A stretch of 36,073 nt of DNA from a virus, in the IMG/VR virus record IMGVR_UViG_3300013101_000039, positions 1-36,073 of that record, one strand, 5' to 3'. The notes under the pieces were generated by a model, which worked only from the letters and a program-made list of their open reading frames with translations, was not told the origin of the DNA and ran no database searches. Positions 17,250 to 26,697 of this stretch are shown here, in pieces. Position numbers and translations under genes: made by a program. Every line of letters starts with the position of its first letter. Position 1 is the first letter of the stretch.

Positions 17250-20027
17250 ATGGCTGACAAAAAATTTAGTGACTTTACCGATGGTAATGAAGTCCAGGTT
17301 GGTGACACCGTTGTCGGCCTTCGAGCTGGTGTAAACTACAAATTCGATTTTCCTGGTGATGGCATAAAAGATAGTAATGGTAATTACTTATTTAAATATG
17401 CGTCTGCTGGTGCGGCTAGTGTAAATTACTTAACCTTTACTAACTCTGCTGCCGGTAGCGCGGTCATTTCAGAGGCTGCCGGTAGTGATGCAAATATTGA
17501 TTATATTATTAGAGCTAAAGGTGCTGGTGTTATACAGATGCCTGCTAACCTTACTCTTTTAACGCAACTCCAAGTTGATAACATCACAATTGATGGTAAT
17601 ACAATTAGTAGTGTTGGAGATTTAAATTTCGTTCCAGATGGTACTAATAATGTCAGTCTAGGTAATTATACTTTTGATGCAGATCAAACTGTTGGTGCCG
17701 GTCAAGATGATTATGTAATGACATATGATAATGGTACTGGTTTAGTATCATTAGAGGCTGCTACTGGCAGCACATCACCGTTAACAACCAAGGGTGATTT
17801 GTTTGGTTTTACTACTGTTGATGTTAGATTAGCTGTTGGTGCTACTGATGGTATGATGCTGCAAGTCAGTGCTGCTGAGGCTACAGGCTTAGCATGGTCA
17901 ACTGCTACTTATCCAGCTACAACAACAATTAATCAATTGCTATACAGTTCATCAGCAAATATTGTTGCTGGGTTAGCTACTGGCAATGACAGTGTATTAG
18001 TTACAAGCGCAGGTGGAGTGCCGTCATTAGCGACCACATTACCATCAGGATTAACAATACCTGGCTTTGCAACAGTAGTCGGCGTGCAAAATAGTGCATA
18101 TACATATTCCGCTGATACTGGTGCGGCTGATGCATATGTTATAACACCATCACCAGCGATTACAGTCTATACCGATGGTCAGCAATTCATTATGAATGCT
18201 GTAAATCCTAATACTGGCGCATCGACAATAAACATTAATGGTTTGGGACTTATTGATATTGTAAATACCGATGGCAGCACACTGCTTGCAGCAAATATCA
18301 AAGCTGATGGCATCTATTATTTGGTTATAGATGTTGGCGGAACTAAAGCCAAGCTACTGAATCCAAATAATGCAGCAGAAGCAGCGCAGCCATACTTTAA
18401 CAGTACATTCCTAGAATCACCAACAGTAACGATGACTTACGGTGGCGGTAATGTCACACTTAACCTACAAGATGCTAGTGGCACAGATGATTTAACAGCC
18501 CTCACAAGTGAAGGTGCTTTGATTTTTGACTGCACACCAGTGGCGACAGTTAATGTGACTGCTGGAACTGATACCGTTCCGGTTCAAACTTATGTGTATA
18601 TCTTGGTATCAAATCTGCCTGGTAGCACGATGACGACTTCAACAGTTGGTTGGCCTAGTGCTGAGTATATTGCAGTTGCTACAGTAGTTACACAGTCTGC
18701 GACTACCGCTGCGGTTGACGGGGTAATTAAGCTACAGGCATGGACAGACCATGTTAAGAATTCAATTGATAACGGTCATAGCTCAGAGATAAATTTCTGG
18801 ATTAGGCAGCAAAACGCCACATGGTTTTCTGGTGTTGCATCAACTACTACCCCTGTTAATGGTGGCGGTGCTGGTGCGGCTGGCGTATTTAGTCTTGCTA
18901 CTACTGCTGGTGTCACACTACAGTTACATCAACATGCATACCCTGTATTTAATACTGGTACAGGCTCGCACGTATATGTACCTAACGATAGTTCATCAGC
19001 GTACAGACGAGTCACAGACCTAGCAACAATGCTAACAGATGCTAGTGGTAACTCGATGAGCAATAAGCGTTACAATCTAGTGGTGTGGGGCAGCAGTTGC
19101 GAGGGCGTTGGTCTAGGCACAATGTTTGTAAATCTACCTACTGATTCATACAATAACGATCAAGATGCAATTGATGATATAAATAGAACTACTGTTTTTA
19201 CCATCCCTAAGATATTCAAAGGCACTGGATTCTTAATAGCTAGAATTACGGCAAGGCATGTGGCATCTGGTAATACCTGGGAAGTATTAAACATAGAAGA
19301 TTTAAGGGGTATAGCTCCTTCTGTGGCGACTGGCTCTGGTGTGGGCGGCTTGACTGAAATCGTTCAAGACACAAACCCAGTATTTGGTGGCAATGTAGGG
19401 ATGGGTGCGTATCGCATTAAAGATTTAATAGCTTGTGACGCAGCGGATGTTACTAAAGAATTCGAGGTTGATTGTAACGCAGCTACAACTTCAACAAAGA
19501 CTACTTTACTGTCTAGCCAAACTGCAAATAGGAGTATCACGCTACCAGATGCTACAGATACTTTGGCTGGTAAAGCAACTACTGATGTTTTCACTAATAA
19601 ATCTGTAGACCTAACAGATAACACATTAACTGGAACGCTAACCGAATTTAATACTGCCTTAGCTAGTGATAGTTTTATGAGCTTAGGTGTAGCGCAAGAG
19701 TACACTAAGACTAAAAACTTTAACGCTACCACACTGACCAGTACAACTAATGCAGTTGCTTGGGATTTAGAATCTAATCAGGTAGCTACCCATACCGCAA
19801 CAGAAAACACTACTTTATCAGCTCCGACTAATCAGGTGGCTGGTGCGACATACATACTAATTTTTGTACAGGATTCAACACCTAGGACTTTAGCGTTTAA
19901 TGCGGCATATATGTTCCCTGGCGGAACTGCCCCCACTGTTTCAACTGGTAGCGGAGCAATAGATATACTAACCTTTGTAAGTAACGGAACGAATATGCTT
20001 GGAACATTCGCCCAGGATTACAGCTAA
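17250..20027 (+). CDS. Large tail fibre protein
   Basis: A 925-aa protein with AGGGCTAAGGA before the ATG. It begins MADKKFSDFTDGNEVQVGD, an N-terminus typical of phage fibres (a short anchoring domain with the pattern KISDFTDGG and VQVGD). Residues about 175-260 contain TTKGDLFGF and WSTATYPATTTINQLLYSSS, units also found in a later fibre gene of this window (22484-24856). Residues about 375-690 form a separate beta-rich domain. The C-terminal 200 residues have the pattern of beta-helical or knob domains (TLAGKATTDVFTNKSVDL, a common fibre unit). It ends with a TAATG overlap into the Gly-rich protein gene, suggesting that the two products act together. Confidence 0.85.
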   Translation: MADKKFSDFTDGNEVQVGDTVVGLRAGVNYKFDFPGDGIKDSNGNYLFKYASAGAASVNYLTFTNSAAGSAVISEAAGSDANIDYIIRAKGAGVIQMPANLTLLTQLQVDNITIDGNTISSVGDLNFVPDGTNNVSLGNYTFDADQTVGAGQDDYVMTYDNGTGLVSLEAATGSTSPLTTKGDLFGFTTVDVRLAVGATDGMMLQVSAAEATGLAWSTATYPATTTINQLLYSSSANIVAGLATGNDSVLVTSAGGVPSLATTLPSGLTIPGFATVVGVQNSAYTYSADTGAADAYVITPSPAITVYTDGQQFIMNAVNPNTGASTININGLGLIDIVNTDGSTLLAANIKADGIYYLVIDVGGTKAKLLNPNNAAEAAQPYFNSTFLESPTVTMTYGGGNVTLNLQDASGTDDLTALTSEGALIFDCTPVATVNVTAGTDTVPVQTYVYILVSNLPGSTMTTSTVGWPSAEYIAVATVVTQSATTAAVDGVIKLQAWTDHVKNSIDNGHSSEINFWIRQQNATWFSGVASTTTPVNGGGAGAAGVFSLATTAGVTLQLHQHAYPVFNTGTGSHVYVPNDSSSAYRRVTDLATMLTDASGNSMSNKRYNLVVWGSSCEGVGLGTMFVNLPTDSYNNDQDAIDDINRTTVFTIPKIFKGTGFLIARITARHVASGNTWEVLNIEDLRGIAPSVATGSGVGGLTEIVQDTNPVFGGNVGMGAYRIKDLIACDAADVTKEFEVDCNAATTSTKTTLLSSQTANRSITLPDATDTLAGKATTDVFTNKSVDLTDNTLTGTLTEFNTALASDSFMSLGVAQEYTKTKNFNATTLTSTTNAVAWDLESNQVATHTATENTTLSAPTNQVAGATYILIFVQDSTPRTLAFNAAYMFPGGTAPTVSTGSGAIDILTFVSNGTNMLGTFAQDYS

Positions 20028-20887
20028 TGACTTTTGTAACGCCAGTCACATTTTACCAAGTAGGCGGCAGTGCATTTACTGAAGCCACGGGTGGTACAAT
20101 TACCACGGATGGAAATTATAAAATCCACACCTTCACCAGTAGTGACGATTTTGAGATCACTGGACTTGGTGCTGATGATACGTTCGACGTATTAGTCGTT
20201 GCTGGCGGTGGTGGTGCCGGTGGGATGAGTGGATCGGTCGGGCCGAGTGGAGGCGGCGGCGCAGGCGAATATATATATCAAACTGGTGTTACAACATTCA
20301 GCACTGTTGGTATTAAAACCATAACGGTAGGCGCAGGTGGTGCAGGCGGTATAGGTGGTTCTGTTTCAGGCGTTGTGGGCGATGATTCAAGCATTGATGC
20401 TACTTATGTTGCTGACGGTGGTGGTAAAGGTGGTTCGACTGGAACATATAAAGAAGCTGGTGACGGTGGTTCAGGTGGTGGCGCAGGCTCACTGGCAACT
20501 GGTGGTGGCGGTGCTTCTACTGCAACTTATGACGGTAACACCGGTGGTGCTAACTCAAGTTATAATTGTGGTGGTGGTGGCGGTGCCGGTGCTGTTGGTG
20601 CTGGTAATGCTGGTGTCGGTGGCGTAGGTTTGTCTAACGATATATCCGGGTCTACACTGTTCTACGCTGGTGGCGGAGGTGGTGGTGGTAATGGCTTTTT
20701 GGGTGGCGCTGGAGGAAATGGCGGCGGCGGTGATTCGGTCTATGTGGTTGGAGATACATCGCCAGGCGATCCTGGTGATGCTAATACCGGAGGTGGGGGC
20801 GGCTCTATTTCAAGCTCTGGTTATATAGCTCAAAATGGCGGGGCAGGCGGGTCGGGTATCGTTGTGATTCGGTATCTGTACCAGTAA
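20027..20887 (+). CDS. Polyglycine-rich adhesin-like fibre tip protein
   Basis: A 286-aa protein translated from the TAATG overlap with the large fibre. After a 55-residue beta N-terminus, nearly all of the rest is built of GG, GGG and GGGG runs separated by short polar segments. It ends GSGIVVIRYLYQ, the usual closing strand of such glycine-rich domains. This resembles the polyglycine-II sandwich of T-even gp38-type adhesins (Salmonella phage S16 gp38), where Gly helices scaffold variable receptor-binding loops at the fibre tip. No similarity search was possible, so the link to gp38 rests on composition and position after a long fibre gene. In T-even phages gp38 likewise follows gene 37. Confidence 0.7.
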   Translation: MTFVTPVTFYQVGGSAFTEATGGTITTDGNYKIHTFTSSDDFEITGLGADDTFDVLVVAGGGGAGGMSGSVGPSGGGGAGEYIYQTGVTTFSTVGIKTITVGAGGAGGIGGSVSGVVGDDSSIDATYVADGGGKGGSTGTYKEAGDGGSGGGAGSLATGGGGASTATYDGNTGGANSSYNCGGGGGAGAVGAGNAGVGGVGLSNDISGSTLFYAGGGGGGGNGFLGGAGGNGGGGDSVYVVGDTSPGDPGDANTGGGGGSISSSGYIAQNGGAGGSGIVVIRYLYQ

Positions 20888-20914
20888 ATAAACAAAACTA
20901 AAAAGGATTTTAGT

Positions 20915-22063
20915 ATGTCAATAAAGGACATTAAAACAGATTCGGTAGGTCATTCAGGTGTGACACCGAAGATTGTTTACATATCAACGGATGATACTTT
21001 GGCTACAGTTACGGCAACTGGTTGGCTGAACGGTTTAATTACTCAAGGGTACGATATAAAAGAATCGGATGCTTTTCTTATAACAACTAAACTTACTCCA
21101 AATGCTGCTGCATCGCAAGCCAATTGGCTCGAAGCTAGCAAGTCGGGGGGCGAGTGGTCACTTATAGGTATGCCATCCCCAGCATCAGTAACTAGCGTAT
21201 CTGGTACGGCAGGTAGAGTTACATCGACTGGTGGCGCAACCCCTGTTATTGATATCGATGCTGCTTATGTTGGTCAAACATCACTAGTTACGCTCGGCAC
21301 TGTGACTTCTGGCGTTTGGTCTGCAACTGGTATTGCGGTAAATAAAGGTGGTACTGGAGTTTTAACTACAACTGCTTATTCAGTTCAATGTGGTGGTACA
21401 ACCGCTACGGGCGCACATCAGAATGTAGCTGGGGTGGGTACGACTGGGCAAGTTCTCACTAGTGCTGGGGCGGCTGCATTACCAGCATGGTCAACACCTG
21501 CTGGAGGGGGTACGTCCTTAGCTTTAGGTTTAAATGGTGATGCAAACACAGGTGATAATTATATAACCCCATGGGGATATATCTTTACCACTTCCGCATC
21601 AACCCCTACAGTTAATAAAATAAACTTTTTAGCTATATACGTCCCTGGTGCGACATACACTAGAATTGGTGTGTACGTCGCCACAGGGGCATCTTCTGGG
21701 ACGGCTAGGCTCGGTTTATATGAGGTAGATACTGATGGTTCCCCTGGTGACTTAGTGTTAGATGCTGGAACCGTCGATTTGACTAGCACAGGCGCACTAG
21801 AAATTACAATCTCTCAAGCTTTAGATGAGGGTTGGTATTATATTTGCTATATTCCTAGTGCTAGTGATGGATCAGTGAGAAGAGGTGTGAGCACTTATTT
21901 CGGCATGTCTCTTTTAGGTGCTACAAGTATAAGCGCAGCATCTTTAGGTTGGTCAAAAGTAGATGCAGCACAGCACACGGCACTTTCTGATCCTGCTGTC
22001 TCTGCACTATCGACAATAACGTCAGTAACAGGCACACAAGCTTTGTGGGTGAGGGTGGTTTAA
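20915..22063 (+). CDS. Tail fibre protein, shared anchor type A
   Basis: A 382-aa protein. Residues 1-90 (IKDIKTDSVGHSGVTPKIVY, then DTLATVT and an LNGL element) form an N-terminal domain also present in the genes at 22484 and 25899. Residues about 126-195 carry the widespread fibre module with VTSGVWSATGIAVNKGGTGV and TGQVLTSAGAAALPAWSTP. The last 180 residues are a different, probably receptor-binding, beta domain (YIFTTSASTPTVNKINFLAI). It shares its stop with the following small ORF (TAATG). Variable C-terminus behind a constant anchor fits a receptor-recognition protein. Confidence 0.82.
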   Translation: MSIKDIKTDSVGHSGVTPKIVYISTDDTLATVTATGWLNGLITQGYDIKESDAFLITTKLTPNAAASQANWLEASKSGGEWSLIGMPSPASVTSVSGTAGRVTSTGGATPVIDIDAAYVGQTSLVTLGTVTSGVWSATGIAVNKGGTGVLTTTAYSVQCGGTTATGAHQNVAGVGTTGQVLTSAGAAALPAWSTPAGGGTSLALGLNGDANTGDNYITPWGYIFTTSASTPTVNKINFLAIYVPGATYTRIGVYVATGASSGTARLGLYEVDTDGSPGDLVLDAGTVDLTSTGALEITISQALDEGWYYICYIPSASDGSVRRGVSTYFGMSLLGATSISAASLGWSKVDAAQHTALSDPAVSALSTITSVTGTQALWVRVV

Positions 22064-22443
22064 TGAGTGATTATACGGAACTAAAGGCTAAACAAGAAGT
22101 ACAGCTTGCTAATTATAAAGGTAAAAAACTTACAGTTTCAGATGGTAAAGGAAATATTGTTGAGCAAAGCGATACAAGAACTTTTCAAGGGCATTACCTT
22201 GAGTGTCGAAAACATCTAAAGTCCATATTTTCGGATAAGTACAGCGAGAAGTATCAGCAGTACAAGGTTGATAAAGCAAGATCGAGATCATTACCAAGCA
22301 AGCATGAGCAAAAAGAGATACTAGATTTTGATATGGAGATGATGGCTCACTACAATGATGTTAAGCAGGACTTGAAAGCGGCTAAAACCATAGCTGCACT
22401 TGAGGCTGTCTTTGCAAAACACAAGGATAAATTAAACACATAA
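22063..22443 (+). CDS. Putative fibre accessory or assembly protein
   Basis: A 126-aa protein starting at the TAATG overlap, with GAGGGTGG as Shine-Dalgarno; a GTG at 22045 inside the previous gene is less likely. It is mostly helical and charged, with no Gly-rich or beta-repeat character, unlike the fibres around it. In several phages a small helical protein directly after a fibre gene is a tail fibre assembly chaperone; the position fits, but no Tfa motif is visible. The N-terminal 45 residues look like a small beta hairpin (KGKKLTVSDGKGNIVEQSDT), and the rest like a helical bundle. Confidence 0.8.
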   Translation: MSDYTELKAKQEVQLANYKGKKLTVSDGKGNIVEQSDTRTFQGHYLECRKHLKSIFSDKYSEKYQQYKVDKARSRSLPSKHEQKEILDFDMEMMAHYNDVKQDLKAAKTIAALEAVFAKHKDKLNT

Positions 22444-22483
22444 TTTATTCTTAATATAAACCAATAAATGACAAGGATGTCAG

Positions 22484-24856
22484 ATGACTGTTAATTACGT
22501 TAAAACGCAATCAATCGGGGAGTCCGGACAAAGCCCTAAGATTGTATATATAGATACAAATGACACGCTAGCAACCGTGACAACTGCTGGTTTCCTTAAT
22601 AAAATAGCAAAACAATATGCGCTTGCAGAAGGCGATGCAATTTTAATAACTACAACAGCCACTCCTACCACAAGACAAAAGCAATTAAGCTTGCTAGATG
22701 TGACTTTCTTGAATGGCAACTGGTCATTAATTACAATGACAGCCCCATCAACAGTAGCTAGCGTGACTGGGACAGCAGGCGAAATTATAGCAACGGGTGC
22801 AACCAATGTTGTGATAAGTATAGATCCAAATTATCCAGGATCACTTAATATCACAGCCGTGGGCACGATCACAAGTGGAACTTGGAATGGTAGTACCATT
22901 ACGGTACCATACGGTGGCACAGGCACTACCGCATTCACTCCTTACTCTGTAGTACTGGGTGGCTCTACTTCTACAAGCAACCTGCAAAGCGTAGCAACAC
23001 TTGGGGCTTCTGGGCAAGTATTAACGAGTCAAGGCGCATCTGCGGTTCCAATATGGACAACCATTGCTGGTGCTGGCGATATGATTCTAGCCGCTGTACA
23101 AACGAATACTGGTGCTAAAACTTTTGATGCCAACACGTTTATTTTAGCTGGTAGCACTAGTGGCACGATAACAGTAAATGCGGCAGCGGTTGCAGGAACA
23201 CAGACTATCGTAATGCCAGCACAATCAGGAACAATTGCTTTAACAAGTGACATTCCTGCCGATCCTGTTCCACTAGTCAACGGTGGCACAAATGCAGCGT
23301 TAGTAGCATCTAATGGTGGGGTGTTTTACAGCACAGCTACAGCAGGTGCTATATTAGCTGGGACAGCTACAGCAGGTCAGATGTTACGCTCAGGTGCGAC
23401 AGCTGCCCCAACTTGGTCAACAGCTACTTTCCCTAATTCAGCTGGTAATACCGGAAGGGTATTACGTGCTGATTGTACAAACTGGGTAGAATCTACAAGT
23501 ACATATGGCGACGTATATACCGCTAATGATATTCTATTTGCATCGTCAACAAATGCTGTATCTGGCTTATCCACCATCAATGACGCTGTACTAATATCTG
23601 GCGCAACAGGAATACCATCCTTTAGTACAACATTACCAGCTGGAGTTTTATCCAATATCACAACGCTCGGTACTGTAACAACTGGCACCTGGAACGCTGA
23701 TACCATTACGGTACCATATGGCGGCACAGGAAATACGACTTTCACTGCCTACTCTGTTATTTTAGCAGGGGCGACAGCACAAGGTGCGTTTCAAAATGCA
23801 GTAGGACTAGGTACTAGTGGTCAGGTATTAACTAGCGCAGGCGCAGGTGCAGCACCAGCGTGGGCAACTCCTGGAACTGGTGGCGCAGTAGCTACCGTTG
23901 TTGGAACTGCCAACAGAATTGATGTTGATTCTACTGACGCAGCTAATCCAATTGTTAACATTGACACTGCATATGTTGGTCAAGCATCAATCACAACGCT
24001 TGGCACAATCGCAACAGGCGTTTGGTCTGCAACTGATGTCGCATTAGCGGCAGGTGGCACGAATGCAAGCTTAACGGCAGATGACGGGGCAATCGTATAT
24101 AGCACAGCAACAGCAATGGCACTTCTTGCGGCAACAGCTACAGCAAGTAAAGTTCTGATGTCAGGTTCGAACGCAGCTCCGATTTGGTCGACACCAACAT
24201 ACCCATCTGGTTCTGGAGCGGCAGGAAAAGTAGTAAGGGCGGATGGGACTAATAATGTTTACAGTACATCTACTTTCGCAGATACATATGCGGCTAGTTC
24301 GTTATTGTATTCAAATGGCGCAAATACCGTAACGGGTTTAGCTAAAGTTAACAATGCAGCCTTGGTGAGTAGTGCTGCTGGAGTTCCAGCCTGGGAAGCC
24401 TTAACTGATGGTGAGATCATCATTGGTTCTGCCGCTGGAGTGCCTATTGCAGCTAATATTACTGGTGGTACTGGCATTACAGTTGTTGATGGTAATAACA
24501 GTATTACAATTTCAACTACAGCAACGGGTACGACTTGGTCAGAGATAGTAGGCACAACACAAGCTGCTGCTATTAATAATGGCTATATAGTTGGTAACGT
24601 GGCTCAGACCACAATTACACTCCCTGCAACCGCTGCGGTTGGTTCTGAGGTTCAAATTGTAGGTAAAGGTGCTGGTGGGTGGATATTATCAGCCAACACA
24701 GGCGATACAATTATTAATGGTGATGACGAAACAGTGGCTGGCGGTAATCTTACTGCGGCTAATGCTCATAACTCCATAAGGGTTATATGTATTACTGCTA
24801 ACACGACATGGACTGTTGTTTCTACATACAGTACTGGCATAACAGTTGAAGTATAA
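22484..24856 (+). CDS. Long modular tail fibre protein, shared anchor type A
   Basis: A 790-aa protein beginning with the same anchor domain as the genes at 20915 and 25899. The shaft contains an internal duplication: residues about 263-380 (VNGGTNAALVASNGGVFYST, then a VLRAD element) and about 530-650 (AAGGTNASLTADDGAIVYST, then VVRAD). The GGTG module occurs at about residues 125-195 and 393-465. The C-terminal 130 residues (GSEVQIVGKGAGGWILSANT, then NTTWTVVST) match a terminal domain seen in many phage fibres. Shine-Dalgarno AAGGATG precedes the ATG. No enzymatic site is seen; a trimeric receptor-binding fibre is likely. Confidence 0.84.
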   Translation: MTVNYVKTQSIGESGQSPKIVYIDTNDTLATVTTAGFLNKIAKQYALAEGDAILITTTATPTTRQKQLSLLDVTFLNGNWSLITMTAPSTVASVTGTAGEIIATGATNVVISIDPNYPGSLNITAVGTITSGTWNGSTITVPYGGTGTTAFTPYSVVLGGSTSTSNLQSVATLGASGQVLTSQGASAVPIWTTIAGAGDMILAAVQTNTGAKTFDANTFILAGSTSGTITVNAAAVAGTQTIVMPAQSGTIALTSDIPADPVPLVNGGTNAALVASNGGVFYSTATAGAILAGTATAGQMLRSGATAAPTWSTATFPNSAGNTGRVLRADCTNWVESTSTYGDVYTANDILFASSTNAVSGLSTINDAVLISGATGIPSFSTTLPAGVLSNITTLGTVTTGTWNADTITVPYGGTGNTTFTAYSVILAGATAQGAFQNAVGLGTSGQVLTSAGAGAAPAWATPGTGGAVATVVGTANRIDVDSTDAANPIVNIDTAYVGQASITTLGTIATGVWSATDVALAAGGTNASLTADDGAIVYSTATAMALLAATATASKVLMSGSNAAPIWSTPTYPSGSGAAGKVVRADGTNNVYSTSTFADTYAASSLLYSNGANTVTGLAKVNNAALVSSAAGVPAWEALTDGEIIIGSAAGVPIAANITGGTGITVVDGNNSITISTTATGTTWSEIVGTTQAAAINNGYIVGNVAQTTITLPATAAVGSEVQIVGKGAGGWILSANTGDTIINGDDETVAGGNLTAANAHNSIRVICITANTTWTVVSTYSTGITVEV
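22894..22911 (+). repeat. 18-bp direct repeat within fibre gene, copy 1
   Basis: TACCATTACGGTACCATA is identical to 23701-23718 and encodes the STITVPYGG / DTITVPYGG part of the two GGTG modules. Identity at every base, where the flanking codons differ, suggests recent duplication or recombination. Confidence 0.7.
23701..23718 (+). repeat. 18-bp direct repeat within fibre gene, copy 2
   Basis: The second copy of the exact 18-bp sequence at 22894-22911, in the same reading frame and at the same place in the protein module, about 807 bases downstream. Confidence 0.7.
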
Positions 24857-24874
24857 TTCAAGGAGAATAATTAA

Positions 24875-25855
24875 ATGGTTACTAGAAATCAATTAAATTT
24901 AACCCTAGCGGAGCAGAGTGGTACGGGTAAGTTTGCTGGTACAGTCAGTCCAACATTCGAGACACCGATACTAGGGGTGCCACAATCAGGTGATTTATCA
25001 ACGTGCAGTGATTACCCACTTAGCGCATTAACTGGGCTTGGTACAAATGTGGAAGCATGGCTTGCAGCTCCAACCAGCGCAAATCTGATCGCTGCTGTAA
25101 CCACAGACAATACTGGTACTGGGGCATTAGTTTTTGCGACTAATCCTGTTTTCGTAACTCCAAATATTGGAACGCCTTCGGCTGGTGTATTGACAAACTG
25201 TACTGGTTTATTAGTAACAGGCGGCGGCACAGGTGTTGCGACTAGTGTTGCTTACGGTGTTCAAGTAGGTGGAACAACAGATACAGGAGCGCATCAAGTA
25301 ATTACACCTGGCACAGCTGGGAAAGTACTTACCAGTGGTGGTGCTTCGGCTGTTCCAACATGGGAGACTGCTGGCGGTGGTGGTGGTGGTATAGTTTTCG
25401 GGACACCTCAAGCCACTACTTCAGGGGGGGTATTTACTTTTTCCAGTTTACCAGCATTAATAAAGAGAATAACATTAATGTCTAAAGATTTTACCACTAC
25501 AGGATCACAGAGCTTCATTCGCTTAGGTACTTCGGCAGGTATCGCTACGACAGGATATAAAATAGCTAGATTTGCAGGCGGTTCACAGAATTCAATATCT
25601 ACTACCCAAATAAAAATTGACGATACGCCAAGTTCAAATGGTGGCGGTTTTACTTCCTTAGTACTAACTAGATATGAATCAGGTTCAGATGTGTGGATAG
25701 TGTCAGGCTTAACAACTCATTACGATGAACCGAACCAAGACACTCATACGGTAATTGGCTCTGTTTCGCTACCAGGTGAGCTAGACAGATGGAGCATCAA
25801 CAGCACGTCAGGTGCTATGAATGGGGGTAGTGCTAATTATACATATGAGCTGTAA
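24875..25855 (+). CDS. Tail fibre / receptor-binding protein
   Basis: A 326-aa protein with AAGGAGAA eight bases before the ATG. It lacks the type A anchor. It begins MVTRNQLNLTLAEQSGTGKF, carries the recurrent fibre pattern PTFETPILGVPQSGDLSTCS, and then a GGTG module at residues about 113-168 ending SGGASAVPTWETAGGGGGG. The C-terminal half (about 175-326) is a new beta domain with many Ser, Thr and Gly. The Gly run may be a flexible hinge between shaft and tip. It lies between two genes with type A anchors and may be the distal half of a fibre whose proximal half is encoded by the gene before it. Confidence 0.83.
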   Translation: MVTRNQLNLTLAEQSGTGKFAGTVSPTFETPILGVPQSGDLSTCSDYPLSALTGLGTNVEAWLAAPTSANLIAAVTTDNTGTGALVFATNPVFVTPNIGTPSAGVLTNCTGLLVTGGGTGVATSVAYGVQVGGTTDTGAHQVITPGTAGKVLTSGGASAVPTWETAGGGGGGIVFGTPQATTSGGVFTFSSLPALIKRITLMSKDFTTTGSQSFIRLGTSAGIATTGYKIARFAGGSQNSISTTQIKIDDTPSSNGGGFTSLVLTRYESGSDVWIVSGLTTHYDEPNQDTHTVIGSVSLPGELDRWSINSTSGAMNGGSANYTYEL

Positions 25856-25898
25856 TTAACACAGACTAATTTAAATACATAATATCAAGGAAATAATA

Positions 25899-26393
25899 AT
25901 GACTATAAAAGACATTCAAGTAAATAACGTAGGTCAAGCTGGTGTGGCTCCATCAATACTATATATTGACACAACAAGCACTCGTGCAGAGGTCAACGCA
26001 AGTGGCTTCTTAAATGGTGCGGCTCAAAAATGGGGCGTTAGTTTTAGCGATAAACAACTAGCTCTTGTATCAACTAAAACCGCTCCTAACGCATCGGCTA
26101 CCGAGGTCGATGTATATAGATTAAGTGGTTCTAGCCAGTCATGGTCTTTAGTACCTGTCAGTAATGACAAGTTCGCTGGTAAAGTAGCAGACGGCGGTGG
26201 TTCAGCTACAATTGCAATCACTGTGGCAGGGGTTGAAACAACTGACGTGGTTTTCGCGCAAGTAGAGGCCAGCACCGACCCTGTTAGTGTAATTAAAGTA
26301 ACGCCGACAGCTAATACTGTAACAGTAATTTTGTCTGCTGACCCTGGTGCATCAACAGTTATTTCGTACCAAGTGCTAAGAGCATATTCTTAG
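25899..26393 (+). CDS. Short fibre protein, shared anchor type A
   Basis: A 164-aa protein that joins the type A anchor (IKDIQVNNVGQAGVAPSILY, residues 3-22) directly to a small compact C-terminal beta domain (GSATIAITVAGVETTDVVFA, then VSVIKVTPTANTVTVILSAD). There is no shaft module. This is the last gene of the late region and is followed by a terminator. A short fibre or base of a branched fibre, occupying the same virion site as the longer paralogues, is plausible. AAGGAAA precedes the ATG. Confidence 0.83.
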   Translation: MTIKDIQVNNVGQAGVAPSILYIDTTSTRAEVNASGFLNGAAQKWGVSFSDKQLALVSTKTAPNASATEVDVYRLSGSSQSWSLVPVSNDKFAGKVADGGGSATIAITVAGVETTDVVFAQVEASTDPVSVIKVTPTANTVTVILSADPGASTVISYQVLRAYS

Positions 26394-26467
26394 TTGCATA
26401 GCTAGGCTATAGTATATTATAGTTTAGTGTGACCGGGTTTTTAGAACTTACCCCGTCTCCTAACTCA

Positions 26468-26505
26468 AACCGTTTCTGGAATTAGCACTGGAAGCGGTTT
26501 TTTAT
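26468..26505 (+). terminator. Rho-independent terminator of the late region
   Basis: AACCGTTTC (26468-26476) pairs with GAAGCGGTT (26491-26499) with one G-U pair and a 14-nt loop, followed by a TTTTTT run. It ends the long structural/fibre operon about 75 bases after the last fibre gene. Confidence 0.82.
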
Positions 26506-26662
26506 TGCCTCCGATTGCTGCATGTATGCAACTATATGATTTATCAGCAAAAAAACAGCCAAAAAAACAGACCTTTTTCTTTTATCTTTTTATTGATATT
26601 TGTGAATCATATTTTCGCTTAAAAAGATAAGGGGCATAACATGTTTATTTCAAATTCCATAC

Positions 26663-26697
26663 GGAAAGTTTTGCCCTGTAAATTTTAAAAACTTTCC
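26663..26697. repeat. Perfect 10-bp inverted repeat at a leader-like ORF
   Basis: GGAAAGTTTT (26663-26672) and AAAACTTTCC (26688-26697) are exact reverse complements with a 15-nt loop. The left arm lies in the 15-codon frame at 26641-26688 and the right arm starts on the last base of its stop, so translation would open the hairpin. There is no T run after it. Confidence 0.6.

Noticed and set aside
22495-25411. Long minus-strand frames within the fibre genes
   Set aside because: They arise from the Ala/Thr/Gly/Val codon bias of the fibres, lack ribosome-binding sites and have no protein-like features.
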